Shown: positions 1 to 11,429 of the stretch, one piece after another
Layout: every line of letters starts with the position of its first letter
Position numbering within the stretch: position 1 is the first letter of the stretch
Assembly (NCBI GenBank): GCA_965250115.1
Contig: CBDFNJ010000001.1
Span: forward strand, 1,984,001-2,048,000
From: CBDFHB01 sp965250115
GTDB taxonomy: Bacteria; Acidobacteriota; Vicinamibacteria; Marinacidobacterales; SMYC01
Direction of reading: 5' to 3'
Length of the DNA stretch: 64,000 nucleotides
The notes under the pieces: generated by a model
The model's input: the letters and a program-made list of their open reading frames with translations, nothing else
Told to the model about the DNA's origin: nothing
Databases searched by the model: none
Made by a program: the position numbers and the translations under genes

Positions 1-435
1 TTCAAGGAAGTGGTCGACGCCCACAACACCAAGAACCCGTCGGCCAGGATCGTGATCGTCGCCGAACTGCCCGGCGAAGCGTCGCGCGATCCCAGCTCCA
101 AGGCGGCGACCGACGTGCTGGAAAAGAACAAGGATCTGGTGGGGGTCTTCGCGATCAACGATCCGTCGGCGCTCGGTGCCGTGGCCGCGATCGAAGCGGC
201 CGGTTTGCAGAAGCAGGTCAAGGTCATCGGCTTCGACGGTCAACGGATCGGCAAGGAAGCGATCAAGGAAGGCAAGATCTACGCCGACCCGATTCAGTTC
301 CCCGAACAAATGGGCCGGATGTCGGTACAGAAGATGGTCGAGTTCTTCGAGGGCAAGCGACCGGAGAAGCAGATCCTGATTCCTACCGTCCTCTATCGCA
401 AGGCCGATGCCGAAAAAGACCCTGACCTGAAATGA
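1..435 (+). CDS. Sugar ABC transporter substrate-binding protein (ribose type), C-terminal part
   Basis: The gene enters from beyond the left edge; the first in-window codon is TTC at 1, so about half the protein is missing. The visible 144 residues match the C-terminal lobe of periplasmic ribose/galactose-binding proteins (Peripla_BP_4 type): a segment with VGVFAINDPSALGAVAAIE (ligand-loop Asn-Asp), then VIGFDG, then EGKIYADPIQFPEQMG, the usual closing region of RbsB-like proteins. In this family the protein captures a pentose, hexose or polyol in the periplasm and delivers it to the permease. The stop codon TGA overlaps the ATG of the ATPase gene (ATGA), so the two are translationally coupled. 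The sugar cannot be told from the fragment. Confidence 0.9.
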   Translation, partial: FKEVVDAHNTKNPSARIVIVAELPGEASRDPSSKAATDVLEKNKDLVGVFAINDPSALGAVAAIEAAGLQKQVKVIGFDGQRIGKEAIKEGKIYADPIQFPEQMGRMSVQKMVEFFEGKRPEKQILIPTVLYRKADAEKDPDLK

Positions 436-1937
436 TCGAGACGGCGCCAAAGTCCGACGCCCCGTTGCTGGAGATGGCGACCATCGTCAAGTCCTTCCCC
501 GGTGTGCGTGCGGTCAAGGGCGTAGATCTGTCGCTTCGAAAAGGCGAGGTTTTGGCGCTGATCGGCGAGAACGGTGCCGGCAAGAGTACGTTGATCAAGG
601 TGCTCAGCGGCGCCCATCGACCCGACAGCGGATCGATTCGGATCGCCGGTGAGTCGGTCGAGTTTGTCACGCCGCGCGCGTCGATGGAAGCGGGCGTCGG
701 GATCATCTACCAGGAGTTCAATCTGGTGCCGTTTCTTTCTGCCGCGGAGAACATCTTTCTCGGCCGGGAAGTGATGCGCGGGCCGGTGGTCGACAAGGCC
801 GCCGAGAGGCGACAGGCCGCCGCCCTCTTTGAGCGTATCGGCATGCGCATCGATCCCCAGACGCCCTGCCACATGCTCTCGATCGCCGAACAACAGGTCG
901 TCGAGATCGCCAAGGCCTTGGCGACCGATGTACGCATCCTGGTGATGGACGAGCCGAGCGCGACCCTCACGCCGCAGGAAGTGGAGAAACTCTTCCAGAT
1001 CATCCGCGGTCTGCAAGCCCAGGGCATCGGCATCGTATACATCAGCCATCGTCTCGATGAAATTCTTGAGATTGCCGATCGCGTGATGGTGTTGCGCGAC
1101 GGGGAACACGTGGAGACCCGGTCGATCGATCAGATCAATCGGCGTCAGATGATCGAGCTGATGGTCGGCCGCACTGTGGAAAACGAATTTCCCAAACGCG
1201 ATCACTCGATCGGTGCCGTGCGACTTCGCGTCGAGGCATTGTCCGGCGGAGCCATGGTTCAGGATGTCAGCTTCACGGTCTCGGCCGGTGAGGTTCTCTG
1301 CATCACCGGGCTCGTGGGGGCCGGTCGGACAGAGACCGCACGGTTGCTGTTCGGTGCCGATCGGGCCGAGTCGGGCACCGTCACACTCGACGGAAAGCCG
1401 CTGCGCCTCAGCAGTCCGCGCGCCGCGATCCGCGCGGGGATTTGTTTATTGACCGAAGACCGAAAGGGTCAGGGGCTCGTCTTGACCCATTCCGTACGCG
1501 AAAACTTCGGCCTGCCGAATCTCGACCAGTTTGAGCGCGGTGGTGTTTTGCGGCTGGCAAGGGAAAAGCAGGCGTTCGACGAGTTTGTCGATCCGCTCCG
1601 GATCAAGATCTCCAGCGTCGAACAGGGTGCCGGGCAGCTCAGCGGTGGCAATCAGCAGAAGTTGGTGCTGGCGAAATGGCTGCAGCGGAACTGCGAAGTG
1701 ATGGTGATCGACGAGCCCACGCGGGGCATTGATGTCGGCGCCAAGTACGAAATCTATCTATTGATCAATGAACTCGCTGCCGCCGGCAAAGCGATCGTGA
1801 TGATCAGCTCGGAGCTGCCGGAAGTGCTCGGCATTGCCGATCGTGTGCTGGTCATGCGGCAGGGACGGGTCAGCGGCGAGATCGCTGATCCGCAGAACGC
1901 GACGCAGGAACAGATCATGGAACTAGCCGCCCATTGA
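432..1937 (+). CDS. Sugar ABC transporter ATP-binding protein, RbsA/MglA type (duplicated ATPase)
   Basis: 501 residues, the normal length for the fused two-domain ATPases of ribose/galactose importers. The first half has Walker A GENGAGKST (about residues 45-53), signature LSIAEQQVVEIAKAL and Walker B ILVMDEPSATL. The second half has a degenerate Walker A GLVGAGRTE, signature LSGGNQQKLVLAKWL and Walker B VMVIDEPTRGIDVG. The degenerate second P-loop is normal for this family. The start ATG overlaps the upstream stop and the 3' end overlaps the permease start, so the three genes form a tight operon. Powers uptake of a monosaccharide or polyol from the cytoplasmic face of the membrane. Confidence 0.95.
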   Translation: MIETAPKSDAPLLEMATIVKSFPGVRAVKGVDLSLRKGEVLALIGENGAGKSTLIKVLSGAHRPDSGSIRIAGESVEFVTPRASMEAGVGIIYQEFNLVPFLSAAENIFLGREVMRGPVVDKAAERRQAAALFERIGMRIDPQTPCHMLSIAEQQVVEIAKALATDVRILVMDEPSATLTPQEVEKLFQIIRGLQAQGIGIVYISHRLDEILEIADRVMVLRDGEHVETRSIDQINRRQMIELMVGRTVENEFPKRDHSIGAVRLRVEALSGGAMVQDVSFTVSAGEVLCITGLVGAGRTETARLLFGADRAESGTVTLDGKPLRLSSPRAAIRAGICLLTEDRKGQGLVLTHSVRENFGLPNLDQFERGGVLRLAREKQAFDEFVDPLRIKISSVEQGAGQLSGGNQQKLVLAKWLQRNCEVMVIDEPTRGIDVGAKYEIYLLINELAAAGKAIVMISSELPEVLGIADRVLVMRQGRVSGEIADPQNATQEQIMELAAH

Positions 1938-3307
1938 GAATCGACGTGACCGAGTTCAAACATAGAGCGATGTTCTCCCGATTCATGGTCGACTACGGCA
2001 TGATCGTGGTGCTCGGGATTCTGGTGGCCGTCTTCAGCGTGCTCACGATCGAGGATCAGCAGAACGTCGGCGCGGTGGCCGGCGCCGAATTGGCCGAAAA
2101 GATCAAGGATGCAGACGGTCCCCAGACCGTCGTCATCGTCGCGCCGGGTGATCTGGGGACGTTGCTCATCGATGAACTGACCGAGCAACTCGAAGGCACG
2201 GAGCACAAAGTGATCGGCGTGATGCAGGGCACACCGGCCGACGCGGTGGATCAATTTCAGGAGCTGGAAGCGGCCGGTGAGAGAGCCACGATCGTTGCGT
2301 GCACACCGCAAACCGCCCGCTGGACGCCAGTGGAGAAGCGCGATCAGCACGCGGCCATCGCCGGCAGCACGGTGCTGACGCCCGATGAATACAAGTGGCC
2401 GACTGTTTTGACACGCGGCAACCTGCTCAACGTCGCTCAGCAGATTTCGATCATTGCCATCATCGCGATCGGCATGACGCTGGTCATCGTCACTGCCGGC
2501 ATCGATCTGTCGGTCGGCAGCCTGATCGCGCTCGCGGCGGTGACGTCGATGATGCTGATCCGAGACGTCGCCGGTGCCGAAGACGCCACCATCACCGGCA
2601 TGATCCTCTGCGGCCTCGCGGGCGTCGGGGCTTGCGGTCTGATGGGACTGATCTCCGGTTTCTTCGTGGCCGCGTTTCGCTTGCCGGCGTTCATCGTGAC
2701 GCTGGCGATGATGCTCATGGCGCGGGGCTTGGCGATGATGCTGACCCGCGCCGAATCGATCAACGAAGTGCCCGATGCGTTTGGCTGGCTCGGTGCCGGC
2801 CGCACCGTGGGCATTCCCAACTCTGTCATACTGATGTTTGCTCTCTACGGCGCGGCGCACTTTGTGATGTCGCGGACGAAGCTCGGTCGTCACATCTATG
2901 CTATCGGCGGCAATGAAGAGGCGGCGAGGCTTTCGGGTGTACCGGTGCAGCGCGTGTTGCTGATCGTCTATACCGCCTGCGGTCTGTTTGCGGGTCTTGG
3001 CGGCGTGATCATGGCCTCGAAGCATCAGGGCGTGGAACCGAACGTCGGGGCGATGGCCGAACTAACCGTGATCGCGGCGGTGGTCGTCGGCGGCACGAGC
3101 TTGATGGGCGGCCAGGGCAAAATTTTCGGAACGCTGATCGGGGCATTCATCATCGCCGTGATCAAGAACGGCATGAACCAGGTCAATGTCTCTTCGTTCG
3201 CTCAGGATTTCGTACTCGGGGCCGTGATTCTCGGTGCGGTTCTCGCCGATCAGTTTCGGAAGGGTCAAGTGAACTGGCAGAACCTCCGGAGTCTGTTTGC
3301 GCGTTAA
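1934..3307 (+). CDS. Sugar ABC transporter permease, RbsC type, with an extra N-terminal soluble domain
   Basis: 457 residues, about 120-130 longer than ordinary RbsC permeases. After one N-terminal membrane helix (about residues 20-38, VVLGILVAVFSVL) there is a hydrophilic block at about residues 42-150, and only then the conserved permease core beginning NLLNVAQQISIIAIIAIGMT, followed by GIDLSVGS and the EAA-like ARLSGVPVQRV segment and ending in GQGKIFGTLIGAF. The block contains TVVIVAPGDLG and ATIVACTPQTARW and looks like an alpha/beta fold; its position between helix 1 and 2 would place it in the periplasm. The start is TTG at 1934, overlapping the ATPase stop; GTG at 1946 is an alternative. 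Part of the operon with the binding protein and ATPase. Confidence 0.9.
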   Translation: MRIDVTEFKHRAMFSRFMVDYGMIVVLGILVAVFSVLTIEDQQNVGAVAGAELAEKIKDADGPQTVVIVAPGDLGTLLIDELTEQLEGTEHKVIGVMQGTPADAVDQFQELEAAGERATIVACTPQTARWTPVEKRDQHAAIAGSTVLTPDEYKWPTVLTRGNLLNVAQQISIIAIIAIGMTLVIVTAGIDLSVGSLIALAAVTSMMLIRDVAGAEDATITGMILCGLAGVGACGLMGLISGFFVAAFRLPAFIVTLAMMLMARGLAMMLTRAESINEVPDAFGWLGAGRTVGIPNSVILMFALYGAAHFVMSRTKLGRHIYAIGGNEEAARLSGVPVQRVLLIVYTACGLFAGLGGVIMASKHQGVEPNVGAMAELTVIAAVVVGGTSLMGGQGKIFGTLIGAFIIAVIKNGMNQVNVSSFAQDFVLGAVILGAVLADQFRKGQVNWQNLRSLFAR

Positions 3308-3327
3308 CGTTGGAAGGAATACGATTC

Positions 3328-4179
3328 ATGTCCGATCCCTACAGCTGCGAGAAACAATACATCGGCAACTTCGGCTATCCGGTCTGGGAGAACCCGACCG
3401 AGCACATGGTCAACGCCGCGTTTGAACACCACGGCCTCCGTTGGAAGTACGTGACGTATGAAGTTCCCGCCGGCAATCTCAAGGCCGCCTTTGAAGGCGT
3501 CAAGGCGCTGGGCTACGGCGGCTTCAATTGCACGCTGCCGCACAAGGTGGCGATCATCGAACACCTCGACGGTCTCGGCGAGTCCGCCGAGGTGATGGGC
3601 GCGGTCAATTGCGTGGTGAATCGAGACGGCAAGTACATCGGCGAGAACACCGACGGCAAGGGCTTTCTCGAGTCGCTCACACCGGTGGTGGACCCGGCGG
3701 GCAAGAAAGTGTTGATCTTCGGCGCGGGCGGCGCGGCGCGGGCGATATCGGTTGAGCTGGCGCTGTCCGGTGCGACGTCGATCACGATCGTCAATCGCTC
3801 GGTAGATCGCGGCAAGGAACTGGTCGAACTGATCAACAGCAAAACGCAGGCGCAGGCAACCTACGAGCCGTGGGAAGGCGACTACGCGGTCCACGGCAAC
3901 GTCGACATCGTTGTCAATTCGACGTCGATCGGCCTGTTTCCGGACACCTCGCGCGTCGCCGTCGATGTTTCGACGCTGCGGGCGGACCTGGTGGTGGCCG
4001 ACATCATTCCCAATCCGCCGACGACGGCCTTCTTGACCGAGGCCGAGGCGGCCGGATGCACGACGATCGACGGCATGGGGATGCTGGTGAACCAGGGGAA
4101 GATCGGGATCAAGTACTGGACCGGCGTGGAGCCGGATGCCTCGGCGATGCGAGCCGCTTTGGAGGAAATTTTCGATTAA
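3328..4179 (+). CDS. Shikimate/quinate dehydrogenase family protein (AroE-like)
   Basis: 283 residues from ATG 3328, chosen because GGAAGGA at 3312-3318 is a good ribosome-binding site at 9 nt. AroE family reaction: NAD(P)-dependent interconversion of shikimate (or quinate) and the 3-dehydro form. The substrate domain carries the catalytic-Lys motif FNCTLPHK and the substrate-binding GENTDGKGF; the nucleotide domain has the glycine loop FGAGGAARAI and a following VNRS. The gene lies 20 nt after the sugar permease stop and is probably co-transcribed with it. That context suggests a paralogue for a cyclitol or quinate-type imported substrate rather than the housekeeping aromatic-pathway enzyme, but the sequence alone does not settle this. 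Confidence 0.9.
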   Translation: MSDPYSCEKQYIGNFGYPVWENPTEHMVNAAFEHHGLRWKYVTYEVPAGNLKAAFEGVKALGYGGFNCTLPHKVAIIEHLDGLGESAEVMGAVNCVVNRDGKYIGENTDGKGFLESLTPVVDPAGKKVLIFGAGGAARAISVELALSGATSITIVNRSVDRGKELVELINSKTQAQATYEPWEGDYAVHGNVDIVVNSTSIGLFPDTSRVAVDVSTLRADLVVADIIPNPPTTAFLTEAEAAGCTTIDGMGMLVNQGKIGIKYWTGVEPDASAMRAALEEIFD

Positions 4180-4578
4180 CTCTTCACTGCCGAGAGGATG
4201 CTCAAGACGTTGTTTTTTTCGGTGTCGGTGTCTGGATGCGCGGGATCCGATTCTCCTCGATGGCGCGGTTGAGCTCGGCGATCTCGCCACTGACGACGGC
4301 CTTCAGCCGATCGAGCCGCTCGTACAGCTCTCTCGACATCGACGCGATCTGCGCCTGCCGTTGGGCGTTCGGCGCTTCCGTGTAAGTGTCGAGGATGCCA
4401 TAGAGACGCATCAGTTCCTCGTATAGAGGTCTGGTTGCGCCACCAAAACGCGTCTGTCCCTCGTCGTGCGAGAGCAAGCGCTCGAGCTCCGAAACACTCG
4501 TTTTCGCCGCCGCGAAAGCGGTCGCGACCGTCTCGGGCGCGTCGTCGAGTGTCGCTTCGAGCCCATTGAGCTGTTCGG

Positions 4579-7287
<2,709 letters not shown>

Positions 7288-7607
7288 CCTGTATACCTCC
7301 CAGTTTGGGGCATCCTACCCGACGTGATAAGAGAATGTCCACGTTCACTCGCGACGCAATACTTAGCTAGAGCATTTTCGCTTGGTCAGCGCTCGAGAGT
7401 ATTTTTACGGGAATCGGACCTCCATGCCGGCACGTGACACCCCTCCGAGCGGCGGATACCGTTCATCATCGAAGTTCCCCGTAGCCACGCCATCGAAAGT
7501 TGTAGCTGTAGTACCTCGTGCGACGCTGTCACCTGAGATCCAATTCTCGCGGACTCTCCAATCGGCGCGCAGGTCTTGAGCATGGGCTGTACAGGGAGGG
7601 AAACCTT
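7288..7607. other. Intergenic region, no gene recognised
   Basis: 320 nt between the divergently transcribed propeller gene and the small OB-fold gene. Short open frames on both strands have no recognisable similarity. The region must hold promoters for both neighbours, but no convincing -35/-10 pair could be picked by eye. Confidence 0.4.
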
Positions 7608-7997
7608 ATGACTCGAAAAGTTCGGATGGGAGGCGATCTCCTTCTAGTCTTGCTTGGCGCCTCGCCGTGCCTCGGGACGCAGAGCGCCGACAAATACCCG
7701 ACTGTCTTCTACCGAAACGCAGGTGATCACTTGGATGAGATCGTGTGGGTAGAGGGCTCCATACTTCGTACCGAAGAGGCTAGCGAAGGGGTCTACTTGT
7801 TGTTCAGCTCGAACGAGAAGTACGTTCGCATCTTCATTCCAGCGGCGAACGTGAAAAACTTCGACGGTAGTATCCAGCACCGCTATGTTGGGAAGAAGCT
7901 CAAGGCCGTCGGGAAGGTGATGAAGCACGGCTCCTTGCTCATCATAGGCGTCAACGAGCCCAAGAGAATCGAGATCGTCGAAAAAGACACGACCTGA
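7608..7997 (+). CDS. Small exported OB-fold-like protein, function unknown
   Basis: 129 residues from ATG 7608 (GGAGGG at 7595-7600, 7 nt upstream). Longer in-frame starts upstream lack a ribosome-binding site. A hydrophobic signal segment (GGDLLLVLLGASPCLG) with a Cys suggests export, possibly as a lipoprotein, though the lipobox is imperfect. The mature part reads as beta strands with VEGSI..., VYLLFSS, VRIFIPAANV, YVGKKLKAVGKV and LLIIGV, the pattern of a nucleic-acid-binding-type OB fold as in tRNA_anti-like domains. No partner is evident. Transcribed toward the threonine-aldolase-like gene, with only 26 nt between the convergent stops. Confidence 0.75.
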   Translation: MTRKVRMGGDLLLVLLGASPCLGTQSADKYPTVFYRNAGDHLDEIVWVEGSILRTEEASEGVYLLFSSNEKYVRIFIPAANVKNFDGSIQHRYVGKKLKAVGKVMKHGSLLIIGVNEPKRIEIVEKDTT

Positions 7998-8023
7998 TCA
8001 CGCGGTTCTGGTCGATAGAGACC

Positions 8024-9157
8024 TCAGACGGACTCCTTGAACATCTTGAGCAGTGTCCCAGCGTCCGCACGATTCAGAGTGGCGTTGACGGCAACGAGGA
8101 AACCGCCGAGCTCGGGTCTTGGCATCGACAACAAAACGCCTTTCGTCCTCAGATTGTCGCGAAACGTTTCCAAGTCGGCTCCACGGACGATCAACTTGAA
8201 AATGTTACTGCCGTTGGGGATCTTCTCGACGTCGAAGGAGCTCTCTTGTTTCAATAAGGAGAAAAACTCGTTCGCGGTTTGGATCGCCCTAGCGTAGTCT
8301 GTCTCGAAGCGCTCGAAATAATGTAGAGCCACCGCGGCGAATGGCCACGCGCCGGGAAGTCCACCACCGAACATCCGCCGCGTGTGGTACATCCCGTCGA
8401 TCACTTCGTTCGGACCGGCCAGGATCGCCCCAGAAACCGAGTTGAAATACTTCGAGGTCGATACGTAGACGGTATCGAAGTGGGATGCATGCTCCTTCGG
8501 TGAAATTCCAGTGTATCCCGATGCCATATAAAGCCGGGCGCCATCCAGGTGCGTTTTGATGCCGTTGTCTCTGGCGAAAGAACAGATCTTTTTCATTTCC
8601 CCGTAGTCGAACATCTCGCCGAGCTTGCGGCGAACGGGCGACTCGATCACGATGGCGCCGACGCCAGTCGTAACCCGCCCCGAGCTCGTGCGTTCGACGA
8701 CCTGCCTGACCTGCTCGAGCGTGAACGTGGCCGTTTTCGAAACCAGGGGCACGAGGTTGAGCTGGCTCAATCGCTGCGCGCAGTCGCCGGAGTCGTTATA
8801 GAGATGGCTGTCATGGGGAACGATGACTCGAGCGCGATCCGCCGCCAATTCCCTCACGGCAATGTGATTGGCGAGAGTGCCAGTCGGGAAATAGATGGCC
8901 CGTTCCTTTCCCAGAGCCTTCGCCATCTTGTTTTCGAGCTCCTCGACGACGCCTCCTCGTGAGTAGGAGTCCGCTTCGATGTCCTTTTCTTCGATGATCT
9001 TCTGGAGCAGGTCGGCATATTCCTTGGGAGTAAGCGAGAGACCATCACCAAAGAGCTTCACGCGGTTTTCGGCAACCGCAGCGCTCGAAAACCGAGCGCC
9101 CAGAAACGGCGTCGCTGTCATCACTTTCATGAAACTTCTGCGACCGGCGGGATCCAT
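8024..9157 (-). CDS. Threonine aldolase-like PLP-dependent beta-eliminating lyase, Tat-exported
   Basis: 377 residues from ATG 9157, set by AGGAGG seven nt upstream; an earlier in-frame start at 9205 lacks one. Fold-type I PLP enzyme of the GLY1/LtaE or tyrosine phenol-lyase superfamily: phosphate-binding YFPTGTLANHIA, aspartate in THLDGARLYMASG, and the Schiff-base lysine in VSTSKYFNSVSGA. The family cleaves L-threonine or L-allo-threonine to glycine and acetaldehyde, or eliminates beta substituents from amino acids. Unusually for the family the N-terminus has a twin-arginine motif GRRSFMK followed by a hydrophobic stretch, so export of the folded holoenzyme by Tat is likely. Confidence 0.88.
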   Translation of the reverse strand: MDPAGRRSFMKVMTATPFLGARFSSAAVAENRVKLFGDGLSLTPKEYADLLQKIIEEKDIEADSYSRGGVVEELENKMAKALGKERAIYFPTGTLANHIAVRELAADRARVIVPHDSHLYNDSGDCAQRLSQLNLVPLVSKTATFTLEQVRQVVERTSSGRVTTGVGAIVIESPVRRKLGEMFDYGEMKKICSFARDNGIKTHLDGARLYMASGYTGISPKEHASHFDTVYVSTSKYFNSVSGAILAGPNEVIDGMYHTRRMFGGGLPGAWPFAAVALHYFERFETDYARAIQTANEFFSLLKQESSFDVEKIPNGSNIFKLIVRGADLETFRDNLRTKGVLLSMPRPELGGFLVAVNATLNRADAGTLLKMFKESV

Positions 9158-9245
9158 TTTGCTACCTCCTCGAAAGACAGAATCTATCATTCCGAGGGCT
9201 CGCAACGTGCTAGACTCGCGGACCTGTCACGGGAGATTAGTCGCC

Positions 9246-10581
9246 ATGTGGATTCCGAGTGAGATGTTCCGCCAAGACTGGCTCGTTTCGATTCTCGTCG
9301 TCGGCTGCCTCGGACTTGCGGGATGTTCCCCCGAAACGGGGACCGGCACACCCGCCGAGGGGCCAACGCCCCAGGAAAGGGCGCGGGCGCTTCACGCGGA
9401 AGTACCCCTCATCGACGGTCACAACGACATCCCGTCGAAGTATCGCACCGAGGTGGCTCGCGCGTTCTCTCGTCTCGACCTTCGCCGGCCGCAGCCACAG
9501 CTTCACACCGATATCCCTCGTCTGCGTGAAGGAGGTCTCGGTGGCCAATTCTGGTCCGTCTTCGTGCCTGCCAGCCTGCAAGGCGGGGAAGCCGTTCGCA
9601 ACACCATGGAGCAGATCGACGTCGTTCATGAGCTCTTGCGCCGTTATCCGGACAGCTTTCAGCTCGCCCTGACTGCCGACGAGGTGGAGCAAGCGTTCCA
9701 GGAGAACAAGATCGCATCGATGATAGGCATGGAAGGCGGCCACTCCATCGCCAGCTCGCTGGGCGCGCTCCGAATGTTCCACCCGACTGGGCGTTCGCTA
9801 CATGACGCTCACGCACAGCGCGAACGTGCCTTGGGCGGATTCGGCGACCGCCGAGCCGCGCGTCGGAGGCCTCACGAAGTTCGGGGAGGAAGTCGTCCGG
9901 GAGATGAACTGGCTGGGCATGCTGGTAGACTTGTCGCACACCGCGCCCGCCACGATGCATGATGCGCTGGACGTCACCGAGGCGCCCATCATCTACAGCC
10001 ACTCCTCCGCTCGCGCTCTCTGCGACCATCCCCGCAACGTGCCGGATGACGTCTTGAAACGCCTGCCCGACAACGGTGGGGTGGTCATGGTCACCTTCGT
10101 GGCCTCCTTCATCAGCGAACAATCCCGACAGCATGGGCTCGACCGCGCGGCGGAGGAAGAGCGTCTGATGAGCCAGGGTATGGGGGTCGCGTCTGTGGAG
10201 GGCGTACTCGCGACGTGGGACGAGGCGCATCCATTTCCGCTGCCATCGCTCGCCGAAGTCGCCGACCACATCGACCACATTCGGGACGTTGCCGGCGTGG
10301 ATCACATCGGCATCGGAGGTGATTTCGATGGGACGACCTGCCTGCCGGTTGGATTGGAGGACGTCTCGAAGTACCCGGCCCTGACCGCCGAGCTTCTCGA
10401 GAGAGGCTACAGCGACGAGGATGCGAGGAAGATCCTCGGACTCAACGTGTTGCGCGTCATGCGGCAGGCCGAGTCGGTTGCCGAGCGCCTGCAGGCCGAG
10501 CGGGGCCCCTCCGAGGCACTCATCGAAGAGATCGACGGCGACTTTCCCGAGGAAGAAACCGACGCGACGGGCGGACGCTAA
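9246..10581 (+). pseudogene. Membrane dipeptidase (renal dipeptidase, M19) lipoprotein, frameshifted
   Basis: Zinc dipeptidase of family M19, hydrolysing dipeptides, probably on the periplasmic face. ATG 9246 with GGGAG upstream; lipoprotein signal with LVVGCLGLAGC. The first half has the metal motif IDGHNDIP and the bridging-glutamate region IGMEGGHS. The second half has LVDLSHT, YSHSSARALC and GIGGDFDG, all expected M19 metal or substrate motifs. The two halves are in different frames. At 9782-9784 there is a run of three C; dropping one C gives HRLGVRYMTLTHS, the canonical M19 sequence, in a single continuous frame to 10581. So the gene is intact apart from one inserted base, either a real lesion or an assembly error. 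Confidence 0.85.
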
Positions 10582-10635
10582 CGGATAAGGGTCTACCTCG
10601 CAAGCGGACAGAAGCTATCACATAGAAGGGTAGCC

Positions 10636-11364
10636 CTAGGGCTCGTTCGAGCCCGCCCAGGCAATTCCGCCTTCGAGGTGGCCAAGGACCAATGGATCGT
10701 CGTAGGAGTCTTTCACGTGACCGAGCGCCGTGTAGAATGCGCGCCCGCCGTCGTAGTCGTGATACCACGCGATCGGGTGGTCGCCCATGGCGCCGTCGCC
10801 GGCATCGTAGCTCGACTCATCGAGCGCCATCAAGACTTGGACATTTGGGCGTGGGTTCGCATGGAAATTATAGTGCTCGTCGGTGCGCGTCCACCGTTTG
10901 GGCAGGTCCTTCGACGCAGGGTGCGAGCGATCTTCGACGATGTAGGTTGCTTCTCGAACCGTCGGGTGGTTTTTGAAGTAAGCGCCCACGAGCTCCCCGT
11001 ACCACGGCCATGCGTGCTCGGTGTCTGAGGCCGAGTGGATGCCGACGTAGCCCTTACCCGAGCGGATGAATCGCTCGAACGCCGCTTGCTCCTTGACTCC
11101 CAGAACATCGCCCGTGGTCAACAGAAAGACCACCACGTCGAAGCGCGCGAGCGCCTCGTCGTTGAATCGAGAGGCGTCTTCGGTCGCCTCGACAGTCCAT
11201 CCCTCGCGCTCGCCGATTTCCAGGATCGCTACCGTCGCTTCGGGGATGGCCGCGTGGCGGTATTCGTTGTCGCTCCCGTGGTAGGGCGCGGTTTTGCTGT
11301 AGATCAACACCGAAAGGCCTTCAGTTGGCGGCGCGAGCATCGCGCAGAGCAGGAACCAAAGCAT
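10636..11364 (-). CDS. ThuA-domain protein (trehalose-utilisation family), exported
   Basis: 242 residues from ATG 11364, giving a compact signal sequence MLWFLLCAMLAPPTEG; the in-frame start at 11385 lies upstream of the -10 element. ThuA domain: GLSVLIYSKTAPYHGS near the N-terminus, FDVVVFLLTTGDVL, GKGYVGIHSASDTEHAWPWY, DEHYNF, and PIAWYHDYDGGRAFYTALGH at the end, a class I glutamine-amidotransferase-like fold. ThuA homologues function with 3-keto-sugar metabolism and commonly accompany membrane dehydrogenases. Divergently transcribed from the Gluconate_2-dh3/GMC pair, which supports a joint role in oxidised-sugar metabolism. Confidence 0.88.
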   Translation of the reverse strand: MLWFLLCAMLAPPTEGLSVLIYSKTAPYHGSDNEYRHAAIPEATVAILEIGEREGWTVEATEDASRFNDEALARFDVVVFLLTTGDVLGVKEQAAFERFIRSGKGYVGIHSASDTEHAWPWYGELVGAYFKNHPTVREATYIVEDRSHPASKDLPKRWTRTDEHYNFHANPRPNVQVLMALDESSYDAGDGAMGDHPIAWYHDYDGGRAFYTALGHVKDSYDDPLVLGHLEGGIAWAGSNEP

Positions 11365-11370
11365 GGGAGC

Positions 11371-11376
11371 ATTATA
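11371..11376 (-). promoter_or_regulatory. -10 element TATAAT immediately upstream of thuA-like ATG (leaderless promoter)
   Basis: Perfect TATAAT on the minus strand, 6 nt before the ATG at 11364, with no Shine-Dalgarno sequence between. Transcription would start at or next to the A of ATG, giving a leaderless mRNA. No good -35 lies 16-18 nt further upstream. Confidence 0.5.
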
Positions 11377-11429
11377 AGCGAACATGCGTCAAGGTTGCTT
11401 GTGATATCTTCGCGCTTAGTGAGGTAGTC

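Noticed and set aside
1754..3025. 423-codon open frame on the minus strand
   Set aside because: Antisense to the ABC permease; composition is dominated by His, Arg and Asp, typical of shadow frames.
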